Below, piece by piece: positions 25,882 to 34,023 of a stretch of DNA of 48,337 bases (within the stretch, counting starts at the first letter, position 1; every line of letters starts with the position of its first letter). Source of the DNA: JBBRCE01 sp038205115 (GTDB lineage Bacteria > Planctomycetota > Planctomycetia > Pirellulales > JBBRCE01); the NCBI GenBank assembly GCA_038205115.1, contig JBBRCE010000039.1, forward strand, positions 1-48,337, written 5' to 3'. The notes under the pieces were generated by a model. The model did no database searches. It had not been told where the DNA came from and saw nothing but the letters and a program-made list of their open reading frames with translations. A program made the translations under genes and the position numbers.

Positions 25882-27699
25882 TTATTTCTTCTCATCGGCA
25901 AATCGCCACGTCGGCCGGGTGTCGCGCGTCAGCGGCAGGCGGCGCATGTCGTATCGCAGCATTTCGATCGGCATCGTGTTTTCGGCCAGCAGACCGTCGT
26001 GAAATTGCTGGTCGGTCAACTTGCCAGGGCCAACCATCTCATCGTGCAGCGTCATCAGTTGCAGTCCGCCGAGCAGGTAGCCGGCTTGATACAGGGGCGA
26101 GGCGCTGATGAAGCGTCGCACTTCGCTGGTGGCGCCGAACTTTTCGTGCCCGTTCCGCTGGATCATGAAATCGACCATTTCGTCCGGCTTCATCTGCCCG
26201 AGGTGAAACTTGAGCGAGACAATGATCCGCGTGGCCCGATTCATCCGCCAGAACAACATGCCGATCCGCTCTTGCGGCGTGCGGGCCCACTTGAGGTTCC
26301 AATATTGCAGTTCGCAGTATAGCGCCCAACCTTCCACATAGAATGGCGTGCTGAACATCCCACGCTGCGTGTTGTGCCGCGCGGCGTTGTACATTTGCAA
26401 ATGATGACCGGGAATCAATTCATGAATGGTCGTTAGCCGCGTGAACGAGCGATTGTTACCGCGCATGACCATCAGTTTATCGTCTTGCTTCATGCTCTCG
26501 TTGGCGTAGGCCACCATCACGCGCTGGCCGCCGTAAGCCGCGTAAGGAATGTGGCGCAGCGTCTCGGGTTGCATCATGGTCAGATGCCAGGTTTCTTCGC
26601 ACAGCGGCGGAATCGTGGCGAACTTGTGATCTTTGACAAATTGAATCGAATCGCGTCCCAGGCCGGAAATCAGTTCGTCTTGTTCGCCGGGCGGCACGTA
26701 ATCGCTTTTGACTTTGGCCAGCGCCGCATGCCAATCGTCGCCCAGTCCCATTTCTTGCGAGGCCTTTTTCATTTCGCCTTCGCCCCAGGCCAGTTGCCGC
26801 TCGCCAATGGCGATCAGCTCTTCGGCCGTGTACGGCAAGAACTCGAAGCGAATTTCTTCCGCCACGGCTGCCGCGCCAATCGGGTCGCCGACCAGCGGAT
26901 CTTGATCCTTGCCACGTTGACCGGCAATGGTTTCTTTGAGCAGCGCGGCGTATTCTTCTAGCGCTTTGTCGGCCTCTTCGCAGGGCTTTTTTAGCCACCA
27001 AGTGAGTTGTGGATTGAAGCCGTCGTAAAACGCCAACCAACTTTTGAGCGTGCGACGCATGCCACCCACCGCGTTACCTGCCCGCAGGCCAATGGCAGGC
27101 GAAACCACAATCGGCAACTTGTCCGCCGGTTTATCGTCGCGGGCCGGTTCGGGCTTTTTGGAATCGGCGGCCGTCTTTTCGGCATCGTTCTTTTTGCCCG
27201 CCGCGTTTTTGCCTTGCTCGACGCGCTCCTTTAGCGATTTGACCTGCGCCGTCAATTCGCCCAGCTTGCTGGCAGTCGCTTGCCCATCCAAATGACCGTC
27301 GCGCAACCGCACGACTTCCAAGTCGTAAATCGTTTCGCGAAACGCGGTCAATTCGTCCATTTGGGCTAGTTGCTTGCGCTCGCGCGCCAGAGCGGCCTGC
27401 GACTGCTCGATACTGTTGCGCAGCAGCACGTAGTCCACTTGCTCGCCGTGCGAAAGCTGGTTGAAATCCAGCGACTTGAGTTTTTCGAGCCAGGCGCCAT
27501 ACAGGGCGTCGAGTTTCTCGAAACGAATTTTCGACCACGGCAAATCGTAAAATCGCTCTAGGCTGCCGGTATCGGCCTGATACTCCTGAATGACATCCGC
27601 AAATTTCACCGCCTCGGCCGCCGGGCAGCGACTCACCAGCGACAGCACCAAAACCGAGAGCGAAACAATAGCGACTAACCGCAAGCGACAATCGTGCAT
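25882..27699 (-). CDS. Exported DUF885 family protein, probable metallopeptidase
   Basis: The 605-residue product starts with a signal peptide (LRLVAIVSLSVLVLSLVSRC). The DUF885 signature is TTIHELIPGHHLQMYNAARH, an HExxxxHH-like zinc site, followed by FYVEGWALYCELQYWNL. A Lys/Asp-rich linker (KNAAGKKNDAEKTAADSKKP) lies near residue 190. The family is thought to comprise zinc-dependent carboxypeptidase-like enzymes acting on peptides; the substrate is unknown. The ATG at 27699 gives a clean signal peptide, while the open frame to 27735 adds 12 residues with no support. The position directly upstream of cstA on the same strand would suit peptide breakdown feeding a CstA importer, which is inference. 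Confidence 0.85.
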   Translation of the reverse strand: MHDCRLRLVAIVSLSVLVLSLVSRCPAAEAVKFADVIQEYQADTGSLERFYDLPWSKIRFEKLDALYGAWLEKLKSLDFNQLSHGEQVDYVLLRNSIEQSQAALARERKQLAQMDELTAFRETIYDLEVVRLRDGHLDGQATASKLGELTAQVKSLKERVEQGKNAAGKKNDAEKTAADSKKPEPARDDKPADKLPIVVSPAIGLRAGNAVGGMRRTLKSWLAFYDGFNPQLTWWLKKPCEEADKALEEYAALLKETIAGQRGKDQDPLVGDPIGAAAVAEEIRFEFLPYTAEELIAIGERQLAWGEGEMKKASQEMGLGDDWHAALAKVKSDYVPPGEQDELISGLGRDSIQFVKDHKFATIPPLCEETWHLTMMQPETLRHIPYAAYGGQRVMVAYANESMKQDDKLMVMRGNNRSFTRLTTIHELIPGHHLQMYNAARHNTQRGMFSTPFYVEGWALYCELQYWNLKWARTPQERIGMLFWRMNRATRIIVSLKFHLGQMKPDEMVDFMIQRNGHEKFGATSEVRRFISASPLYQAGYLLGGLQLMTLHDEMVGPGKLTDQQFHDGLLAENTMPIEMLRYDMRRLPLTRDTRPTWRFADEKK

Positions 27700-27975
27700 G
27701 GAATTTTTAACGCGAATTCGAGGAACGTGCGGCAAACGCCAGGCGAATCGCCCAGCGACAACGTTGCCATTCTAACCAGCCAACTCCACAGCGCCCGCGA
27801 TGTCGCCCGACTTTTTTTGCGTTTCTGATCGCCGCTGGACCGCCGTGGCAAATTCGTTTTACCCGCGATTGTCGCCGCTGGATTGTCGCAGATCCTTGAC
27901 GAACCGGCCTAAAACCTGCGAAAAACATCGGCACCTTCCGCCGTTCGCCCCGTTCGAAACACCATCCGCCACCGC

Positions 27976-29250
27976 ATGACCGATCTGCACGTGTATCTCA
28001 TCTGGGGCATATTTCTGGCGACCTACGCGGGCCTGGCCATCGGCAAATTCCCCGGCCTGCGCATCGACCGCGCCGGCATTGCCCTGGTTGGCGCTACGGC
28101 CGTGCTCGTCACCGGCCTGCTCTCGGTTCGCGAGGCCTTCGGTTTCGAATCCATCGATTTTAAAACCCTGCTGTTGCTGCTGGGCATGATGATTGTCGTG
28201 GGCGCGCTGCGAATTTCTGGCTTTTTCGAACAGTTGATCGCCGTGGCGCTGCGACGCATTCGTACGCCGCGTGGGCTGTTGGCGGTGACTGTCGCGCTTT
28301 CGGGATTGCTCTCGGCTTTTCTGATTAACGACGTGGTCTGTGTTGCGCTGACGCCGCTGGTTTTGCATCTTGCCCGCCGCCTGAAGTTCGACCCGCTGCC
28401 GCCACTGCTGGGGCTGGCCACCGCGGCCAACGTCGGTTCCACCGGCACCATCACCGGCAATCCGCAAAACATTTATATCGGCGCGCACTCGGGCATTTCG
28501 TATCTGCGCTTTGCCGTGCGGTTGCTACCGGTGGCGATGCTCGGCCTACTGTTCACGTATTTCACTATCAGCCTGATTTGTCGCCGCCGATTGACGCTGC
28601 CCTCCGGTTCGATGAGCGCCTTGCCCAGTGAATTCGCGGCCAGCGAACCGCCGCCGCGCCGCTCCGCGCGGCATGCGAGATTGCAACTCAAAGTGCTGGC
28701 CGTCACACTGGCCGCCGTGGCGTTGTTCTTTACCGGCTTGCCGCTGGAACTCGCGGCGATGGGCGCCGCGGCCATCGTGCTGCTCGATCGCATCAAGCCT
28801 GAGAAGATTTATCGGCAGGTCGATGGGAGTTTGCTGCTGATGTTCACGGGCTTATTCATCGGGGTCCACGCCTTTCAGGTGCATGTGGTTTCGCAGTGGG
28901 GCGTGGAGCGTTGGACGTGGATTCTCAATCGTCCGATCACCGTGCTAAGTTTGGTTTCGGCCGGTCTGTCGAACCTGGTCAGCAATGTGCCGGCCGTGCT
29001 GTTGCTCGAGCCTGTGGCGCAAGCGGTGGCCGCCACATCGCGCGAAAACGCCTGGCTGGCGCTGGCCATGTCGAGCACGCTGGCGGGCAACGTCACCATC
29101 TTAGGCTCGGTGGCGAATTTGATTGTGGTCGAAATCGCTCGTCGCCACGGCGTCCGCATCTCGTTCTGGGAATACTGCAAGGTCGGCATTCCGCTGACCT
29201 TCCTGACCATAGCGCTGGGCATCGCCTGGCTGCAACTGGTGCATTACTAG
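27976..29250 (+). CDS. SLC13/ArsB-NhaD type anion permease, YbiR-like
   Basis: The 424-residue product has about 11 membrane spans. Characteristic stretches are ESIDFKTLLLLLGMMIVVGA, LSAFLINDVVCVALTPLVL and LGLATAANVGSTGTITGNPQ, the last being the substrate-loop signature of the ion transporter superfamily. A second inverted copy is VSNVPAVLLLEPVAQAV with GNVTILGSVANLIVVEIA. These permeases carry dicarboxylates, arsenite, sulfate or sodium/proton; the substrate is not readable here. The start at 27976 is the first ATG of the frame. It is divergent from the DUF885 gene and about 80 bases upstream of a hydrolase gene on the same strand. Confidence 0.88.
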   Translation: MTDLHVYLIWGIFLATYAGLAIGKFPGLRIDRAGIALVGATAVLVTGLLSVREAFGFESIDFKTLLLLLGMMIVVGALRISGFFEQLIAVALRRIRTPRGLLAVTVALSGLLSAFLINDVVCVALTPLVLHLARRLKFDPLPPLLGLATAANVGSTGTITGNPQNIYIGAHSGISYLRFAVRLLPVAMLGLLFTYFTISLICRRRLTLPSGSMSALPSEFAASEPPPRRSARHARLQLKVLAVTLAAVALFFTGLPLELAAMGAAAIVLLDRIKPEKIYRQVDGSLLLMFTGLFIGVHAFQVHVVSQWGVERWTWILNRPITVLSLVSAGLSNLVSNVPAVLLLEPVAQAVAATSRENAWLALAMSSTLAGNVTILGSVANLIVVEIARRHGVRISFWEYCKVGIPLTFLTIALGIAWLQLVHY

Positions 29251-29331
29251 GCAGCGGCGCTCGCGTGCGTCGCTGACGATGTTGCTAAACTAATTTCTGG
29301 CCGCAACGCGACCCAATTCGAGATTACTTTG

Positions 29332-30183
29332 ATGTTTGTTGGCAGCAGGCGGATGCAGATTGACGATGCGGAGTTGGCGATCCGCTTTCCGGCGATGGTG
29401 CTGTATCCCACCGAAGTCGGTTCCGGCGGCATCGCCTATGGGCAGATCACGCTGGAAATTACCGGCAACGCGCCGATCGCGGACGGACGTTTTCCGATCG
29501 TGGTCATTTCGCACGGCCGTGGCGGTTCGCATCTTATCTATCGCACGTTTGCCGCCCATCTGGCCAAACACGGTTACATCGTTGCCAGTCTCGAACATCC
29601 AGGCGATAACCACCGCGAAAATCATTTCTGGGGCACGCGCGATAATCTCGTCAATCGGCCACGCCACGTACGAATGACCATCGACGCCCTTTGCGCGGAC
29701 ACCGTTTTTGCCAAATCGGTGCTGCCGGACCGTGCGGCCGTCATCGGACACTCGATGGGCGGCTATACCGCGCTGGCGGTGGCGGGCGGACACCCCGCTG
29801 CACCCAGCGGCGAACCGATTTTGCTGCTGCCCGATCCGCGCGTTCGCGCCTTGGCCCTGTTGGCGCCGGCCACATCGTGGTATCAACAGGCCGATTCGCT
29901 CAGACACGTCAGGCTGCCGATTTTGATGCTCACCGCCGAGCACGATTCGCACACGCCGGCCTGGCAGGCCCAGTTGCTGCTCGATCGCGTGCCTGATCCA
30001 CGGCAAGTGACCTTTCGCACGGTGGCGGGCGCGGGGCATTTCTCGTTCATCAGCCCCTTCCCTGCGGCGATGACCCATGCCGACTTCGCCCCGTCGCAGG
30101 ATCCGCCGGGCTTTGATCGCGCGCAGTTCCACTCACAACTGGGCGAAGAGCTGTTGGCATTTCTCAACCGAACGCTGGCCTGA
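29332..30183 (+). CDS. Alpha/beta hydrolase, PAF-acetylhydrolase or dienelactone-hydrolase-like
   Basis: The 283-residue product is a single-domain alpha/beta hydrolase. The oxyanion region is FPIVVISHGRGGSHLIYRTF, the nucleophile elbow is AVIGHSMGGYTAL, a likely acid is in LMLTAEHDSHTPA and the histidine in AGAGHFSFISPF. The first 45 residues with LYPTEV resemble the PAF-acetylhydrolase-like group, which starts with a xYPT motif. No signal peptide is seen. The ATG at 29332 is preferred over the TTG before it. Upstream TTGCTAAACTAAT also occurs before sthA (33956-33968), so TAAACT may be a -10 box in both. Confidence 0.85.
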   Translation: MFVGSRRMQIDDAELAIRFPAMVLYPTEVGSGGIAYGQITLEITGNAPIADGRFPIVVISHGRGGSHLIYRTFAAHLAKHGYIVASLEHPGDNHRENHFWGTRDNLVNRPRHVRMTIDALCADTVFAKSVLPDRAAVIGHSMGGYTALAVAGGHPAAPSGEPILLLPDPRVRALALLAPATSWYQQADSLRHVRLPILMLTAEHDSHTPAWQAQLLLDRVPDPRQVTFRTVAGAGHFSFISPFPAAMTHADFAPSQDPPGFDRAQFHSQLGEELLAFLNRTLA

Positions 30184-30521
30184 AAAATGCGGCTTGCCCA
30201 TTCACCATCGCCTTGACAAAAGATGCGACATGTCCGCATGCTCGGCAATCTTGCCGTCGGCGTGCAAGCCATGCCGACCTTCCGCCCGCCGAGTCGAATC
30301 GATGAAAACCGGCCCTGTTCGCGGAAGTCCGCAAAACCGAGGCCAGCGCCGGCGTTAGCTGGCTTTTTCGGCGGCAGATCGTACAAAACGGCAGTGATCT
30401 TGCTAGCTGCCGGGGCAACTTCCAACGTAGTTCATCTAGGCGCGGCGCGCGCCGGCTGCCTAAGATAGAAAGACACAAACGCTTCGCGGGCCCGGATGTC
30501 GATCAAGCAGTCGGCAACAGT
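30184..30521. other. Intergenic region before the kinase gene
   Basis: This 338-base stretch holds the terminator at 30342-30368 and a possible -10 box (TAAGAT at 30461-30466) for the kinase gene, without a matching -35. I see no coding region; the short frames crossing it have no ribosome binding site and no protein-like composition. Confidence 0.4.
30342..30368 (+). terminator. Probable intrinsic terminator after the hydrolase gene
   Basis: GCCAGC at 30342-30347 pairs with GCTGGC at 30358-30363 over a 10-base loop, and TTTTT follows at 30364-30368. The stem is short but GC-rich. It is 158 bases after the hydrolase stop codon and 154 before the kinase start. Confidence 0.55.
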
Positions 30522-31625
30522 ATGAACACCACCACGTTTCAGGAAGGCAATGCCACGCTGACCTTTGGCGGGCACGCGCAGGTGCGTTGCCCCGACGAAC
30601 TTTTGCAACGCTATCAAACACTGGTCGACGACCAACGCATGAGTTGGACGGAGCACCATCGCCTGTTGCGTTTGCTCGGCTCAGGCGGCCAAGGCGTGGT
30701 GTATCTCAGCCAACGCCGCGGCACCGACGGCTTCACGCTGCCCGTGGCGCTCAAAATCTTTTCGCCCGAGCGGTACGAAGATTCGCGCGGTTACGACGAG
30801 GCCATGGCACGCATCGCCCAGGTGGCGGCGCGTGTGGCGCAAATTCAGCAAGACAATCTGCTGGACGTGCATAACTTTTTGGACCGCAATCGTATTCGTC
30901 TGATGGAGATGGAATGGATCGACGGCTACGATCTGGGCCGGCTGCTGACCAACGACATGCTGTCGCGAACGCGCGACCGCGTGAGCAACCATCGCTGGGA
31001 ATATCTGAACCGCGTGATTGTCACCGCCGGTCCGGTGCATCCGCGGCTCAAGCCGGGCATTGCCATCGCTGTGGTGCGCGAGTGTCTGGCGGCGCTAGCC
31101 GCCCTGCATCGCGAAGAAATCGTGCATGGCGATCTCAAGCCTTCGAACATCATGCTCAAGCGGACCGGCAACGCCAAGATCGTGGATATCGGTTCGGCGT
31201 TTGCCATGGATAACGTGCCGGCGCAGCGGACCTGCACGCCCACCTACACCGCGCCGGAAGTGCTGGAAGGCGGCGATTGCACGCCGCGCTCCGATCTGGC
31301 CAGCCTGGGCTATGTGCTGATCGAAATGCTGGCGGGGCGACCGGTGTTTGCCGGCATGAACAGCTATCGCGAACTGCTCGAAGCCAAGCGCGTACTCGCG
31401 CAACGGCTGCCGCAAATTCTGCCGCACGATGTGGCGTGCAACGAACTCCTGATGAACTTCTGCCGCGGCCTGGTTTCGCCCGATCCGATGCGGCGGTTCC
31501 CCAGCGCCGAAGCGGCCGATCTGGTTAAAGAAGGCGCCGCCAGCTTCCACCGCCAACTCATCAAAGGCGACTTGGCCAGCGAATACGAAACCGAAATTCG
31601 CCTCTGGCTGGAAGAGTTGGAGTAA
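30522..31625 (+). CDS. Soluble serine/threonine protein kinase
   Basis: The 367-residue product is a Hanks-type kinase that fills nearly the whole chain. The Gly loop is GSGGQGVVY (53-61), the ATP lysine is in VALKIF (Lys78), the catalytic loop is VHGDLKPSNIML with Asp204, and the metal motif is DIG (222-224) in place of DFG. APEVLEGG is the activation-segment end and RSDLASLGYVLIEMLAG the region after it. HGD replaces HRD, making it a non-RD kinase. Residues about 120-165 form an insertion before the C-lobe. No membrane span, PASTA or WD repeat follows, unlike many planctomycete kinases, so this one is cytoplasmic. No substrate is evident next to it. Confidence 0.88.
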   Translation: MNTTTFQEGNATLTFGGHAQVRCPDELLQRYQTLVDDQRMSWTEHHRLLRLLGSGGQGVVYLSQRRGTDGFTLPVALKIFSPERYEDSRGYDEAMARIAQVAARVAQIQQDNLLDVHNFLDRNRIRLMEMEWIDGYDLGRLLTNDMLSRTRDRVSNHRWEYLNRVIVTAGPVHPRLKPGIAIAVVRECLAALAALHREEIVHGDLKPSNIMLKRTGNAKIVDIGSAFAMDNVPAQRTCTPTYTAPEVLEGGDCTPRSDLASLGYVLIEMLAGRPVFAGMNSYRELLEAKRVLAQRLPQILPHDVACNELLMNFCRGLVSPDPMRRFPSAEAADLVKEGAASFHRQLIKGDLASEYETEIRLWLEELE

Positions 31626-31645
31626 GGGAAGGAAGAGACAAAAAG

Positions 31646-31716
31646 TTCACCGCGAAGTCGAGAAGGACGCAAAGAAATTCGAAATCTCTTTGCGTCCTTC
31701 TTTTTTTTGCGGTGAA
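31646..31716. terminator. Nested two-way terminator between the kinase gene and glnA
   Basis: The inner stem is a perfect 14-base pairing of 31662-31675 (gaaggacgcaaaga) with 31687-31700, followed on the plus strand by eight T at 31701-31708. This terminates the kinase gene. An outer stem pairs TTCACCGC (31646-31653) with GCGGTGAA (31709-31716). On the minus strand this outer arm is followed by C and TTTTT (complement of 31640-31644), which suits termination of glnA. One element thus serves both convergent genes. Confidence 0.85.
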
Positions 31717-31742
31717 AAATTCTTCGCGACACGAATTATTCT

Positions 31743-33155
31743 TCAAATATCGTAGTACAAGCAGAATTCGTACGGGTGCGGGCGAAGACGCATGGCGTCG
31801 ACTTCTTTTTCCGTCTTATAGGCGATCCAGGTTTCGATCACGTCGCGCGTGAAGACGTCGCCGCGGAGCAGAAATTCGTGGTCTTCGTGCAGCGCGTGCA
31901 GCGCTTGCTCCAGCGAACCGGGCGTTTTTGGCACCTTGGCCAACTCTTCGGGCGGCAGATCGTAAATGTCTTTGTCCAACGGGTTGCCGGGGTTGATCTT
32001 GTTCTGAATGCCGTCGATCACCGCCATCAACATCGCGGCGAACGCCAGATACGGATTGCAACTCGGGTCGGGGCAGCGGAACTCCAGTCGCTTGGCCTTG
32101 GGGCTGGGACTGTACATCGGAATTCGTACCGCGGCCGAGCGATTGCGCTGCGAATAGGCCAGGTTGACCGGCGCTTCGTAACCCGGCACCAGGCGTTTGT
32201 AACTGTTGGTCGTGGGATTTGTGAAGCCCAACAGCGCCGGCGCGTGCTTGATCAATCCGCCGATGGCGTGCATGGCCATTTCGCTCAGTCCGGCATAGCC
32301 ACTGCCGGCGAACAGCGGTTGATTCGATTTCCAGAGCGAGATGTGAGTATGCATGCCGGAGCCGTTGTCGCCATACAGCGGCTTCGGCATGAACGTGACG
32401 GTCTTATTGTGCCGCGTGGCCACATTCTTGACGATGTACTTATAGATCATCATGTCGTCGGCCATGTGAACCAGATCTTGAAAGCGAAGATCGATTTCGC
32501 TCTGCCCGCCGGTGGCCACTTCGTGATGCTGGGCTTCGACATCCAGCCCGCAATCGATCATGGTTTGCATCATCTCGTTGCGGATGTTCATCAACTGATC
32601 GGACGGCGGCACCGGAAAGTAACCTTCCTTATAGCGCAACTTGTAGCCCAGGTTGGGCGATTCGTTGCGGCCGCGGTTCCACTGGCCTTCGATGCTATCC
32701 AGATGATAAAAGCCTTCGTTGGCGGTTTGATCGAACCGCGCATCGTCGAAGATGAAAAACTCGGCTTCCGGCCCAATGAAGCAGGTGTCGGCGATGCCGG
32801 TGCTCTTGAGATAATTGACCGCTTTGCGGGCCACGTTGCGCGGATCGCGGCTGTAATCTTCGCGCGTGATCGGATCCTGAATGTTGCAAATCATCACCAG
32901 CGTGGGCAGCGTGGTGAACGGATCGACAAACGCGGTTTCCGGCTGCGGCACCACGAGCATATCGCTCTCGTTGATGGCCTGCCAACCGCGAATGCTAGAG
33001 CCGTCGAACCCCAGGCCGTCTTCGAAAACGTCTTCAGTGAGTTTGTTGACGGGGATCGTAAAATGTTGCCAGAGGCCCGGAAAATCCATGAAACGCAGAT
33101 CGACGGCCTTGACGTCTTTCTCGCGGCACAGCGCCAGAACTTCTTTTGGTTTCAA
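31743..33155 (-). CDS. glnA: Glutamine synthetase type I
   Basis: The 470-residue product is a GSI enzyme making glutamine from glutamate, ammonia and ATP. GFDGSSIRGWQAINESDMLV, IGPEAEFFIFD, HHEVATGGQSEIDLRF, KPLYGDNGSGMHTHISLW and NRSAAVRIPMYSPSPKAKRL are the conserved catalytic stretches. DIYDLPPEE contains the tyrosine that is adenylylated in GSI-beta enzymes, so covalent control is likely. I prefer the TTG at 33155: GGGGAG sits nine bases upstream and the product then has the normal GSI length. The ATG at 33197 would add 14 unconserved residues and has no such site. Two promoter-like elements lie upstream. Confidence 0.95.
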   Translation of the reverse strand: MKPKEVLALCREKDVKAVDLRFMDFPGLWQHFTIPVNKLTEDVFEDGLGFDGSSIRGWQAINESDMLVVPQPETAFVDPFTTLPTLVMICNIQDPITREDYSRDPRNVARKAVNYLKSTGIADTCFIGPEAEFFIFDDARFDQTANEGFYHLDSIEGQWNRGRNESPNLGYKLRYKEGYFPVPPSDQLMNIRNEMMQTMIDCGLDVEAQHHEVATGGQSEIDLRFQDLVHMADDMMIYKYIVKNVATRHNKTVTFMPKPLYGDNGSGMHTHISLWKSNQPLFAGSGYAGLSEMAMHAIGGLIKHAPALLGFTNPTTNSYKRLVPGYEAPVNLAYSQRNRSAAVRIPMYSPSPKAKRLEFRCPDPSCNPYLAFAAMLMAVIDGIQNKINPGNPLDKDIYDLPPEELAKVPKTPGSLEQALHALHEDHEFLLRGDVFTRDVIETWIAYKTEKEVDAMRLRPHPYEFCLYYDI

Positions 33156-33261
33156 GATCGATTTCTCCCCATGTGTTTCCGCCGACGAATTCAACATTCA
33201 ACTGCCTGCCATACCAATGAGCTGAAATTCAGGCCGATGCCTCGGCACAAAACACGTTGTT

Positions 33262-33277
33262 TGCAAGAATTCCGCCT
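33262..33277 (-). promoter_or_regulatory. Probable sigma-54 promoter of glnA
   Basis: Read on the minus strand the 16 bases are AGGCGGAATTCTTGCA, against the consensus TGGCACGnnnnTTGCA. The GG (-24) and GC (-12) pairs are separated by exactly ten bases, and GGC and TTGCA match. Transcription would begin near 33251, about 95 bases before the TTG start. Nitrogen-controlled sigma-54 promoters are common for glnA. No NtrC-type enhancer pair was recognised. Confidence 0.55.
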
Positions 33278-33283
33278 GCGCGC

Positions 33284-33311
33284 ATCATAGCGCAAAAATT
33301 GGCGAATGCAA
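33284..33311 (-). promoter_or_regulatory. Possible sigma-70 promoter of glnA
   Basis: On the minus strand TTGCAT (33311-33306) is followed after 16 bases by TATGAT (33289-33284). The -10 box matches five of six consensus bases and the -35 three of six. It lies just upstream of the sigma-54-type element, the same order as the two glnA promoters of enteric bacteria. Confidence 0.4.
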
Positions 33312-33427
33312 TCGGCATGCGGAAAATGGCGAATCTAAAATGGACCTTCACAACGCTGAAAATTGCGTACGCAACACGAGGGGACGCAAATTCGAAGTTC
33401 GAACTGACGGATCGCTTCCGGAGTTTT

Positions 33428-33454
33428 ACCGCTAAGAACGCAAAGATCGCGAAG
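33428..33454 (+). repeat. Extragenic repeat related to the kinase/glnA terminator arm
   Basis: The stretch reads accgctaag, aacgcaaag, atcgcgaag: three nine-base units of the pattern nnCGCnAAG. The left arm of the terminator at 31648-31674 has the same pattern (accgcgaag ... gacgcaaag). I have seen such nnCGCnAAG runs as extragenic repeats in other environmental bacteria, but cannot name the family. Here no inverted partner with a T-tract is visible. Confidence 0.45.
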
Positions 33455-33937
33455 CACAGAAAGTGAAGCAGGCAGCAAGGCGAGCCGGATGCGATCCGAA
33501 GGCTGCAACCTGGCGGACTTCACGGCGACTTGGTGAAAACCTGCGAGAAGCCAGCCATGACGCCGCTAAGGACCAGAGCAAAAACCGCAAGGCTAACCAC
33601 GCCTCTGAGTGGCCCCATCCGCGCGGAAAGTTCAGTGACCGTGAAGTCGCTGCCAAGTGATGTGCCCCGGGCGAATAGGTTGCCGCTCAGGAAGCTCATT
33701 TCGACGTCGTTCAGGGCTTTGGGCAGTCAGTCCGATCGGAACGGCGGTTTCGAGGATGACGGGCAACAGGAGAGTTGCGTATCGGATTCGCAGTGATCTA
33801 TGACCTCCAGAGCTGCCGATTCCTTTCAAATCGATAGACCGACTCACAGATAGCCAAACTGGATACACCAGCCCGTGATGACTGTTTGAACCGGTCACGA
33901 ACGTTACGGCCGCCTCGCATCGGTAACTGCGACCGGC

Positions 33938-33966
33938 AAGACAACCGCGCGGTGGTTTGCTAAACT
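33938..33966 (+). promoter_or_regulatory. Possible promoter of sthA
   Basis: AAGACA at 33938-33943, a 17-base spacer and TAAACT at 33961-33966 give a weak sigma-70-like promoter (four of six bases in each box). The 13 bases TTGCTAAACTAAT around the -10 also precede the hydrolase gene at 29332, at a similar distance from the start codon. Confidence 0.35.
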
Positions 33967-34023
33967 AATCCCGCGGCAACATGGCCAACCGCGTGGGGAG
34001 AAGGATTCTTACCTTGAGGAACT

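Larger units (their letters stand above)
33312..34023. other. Long non-coding region between glnA and sthA
   Basis: About 710 bases with no convincing gene; short frames on both strands lack ribosome binding sites and protein-like sequence. It contains a dispersed repeat at 33428-33454, a 10-bp inverted repeat (GACTTCACGG at 33516-33525 against 33639-33648), and near its right end a possible sthA promoter. Much of it may be decayed sequence. Confidence 0.4.

Noticed and set aside
31776..33290. 504-codon plus-strand frame opposite glnA
   Set aside because: glnA is certain on the other strand. The frame is a mirror with no motifs or ribosome binding site.
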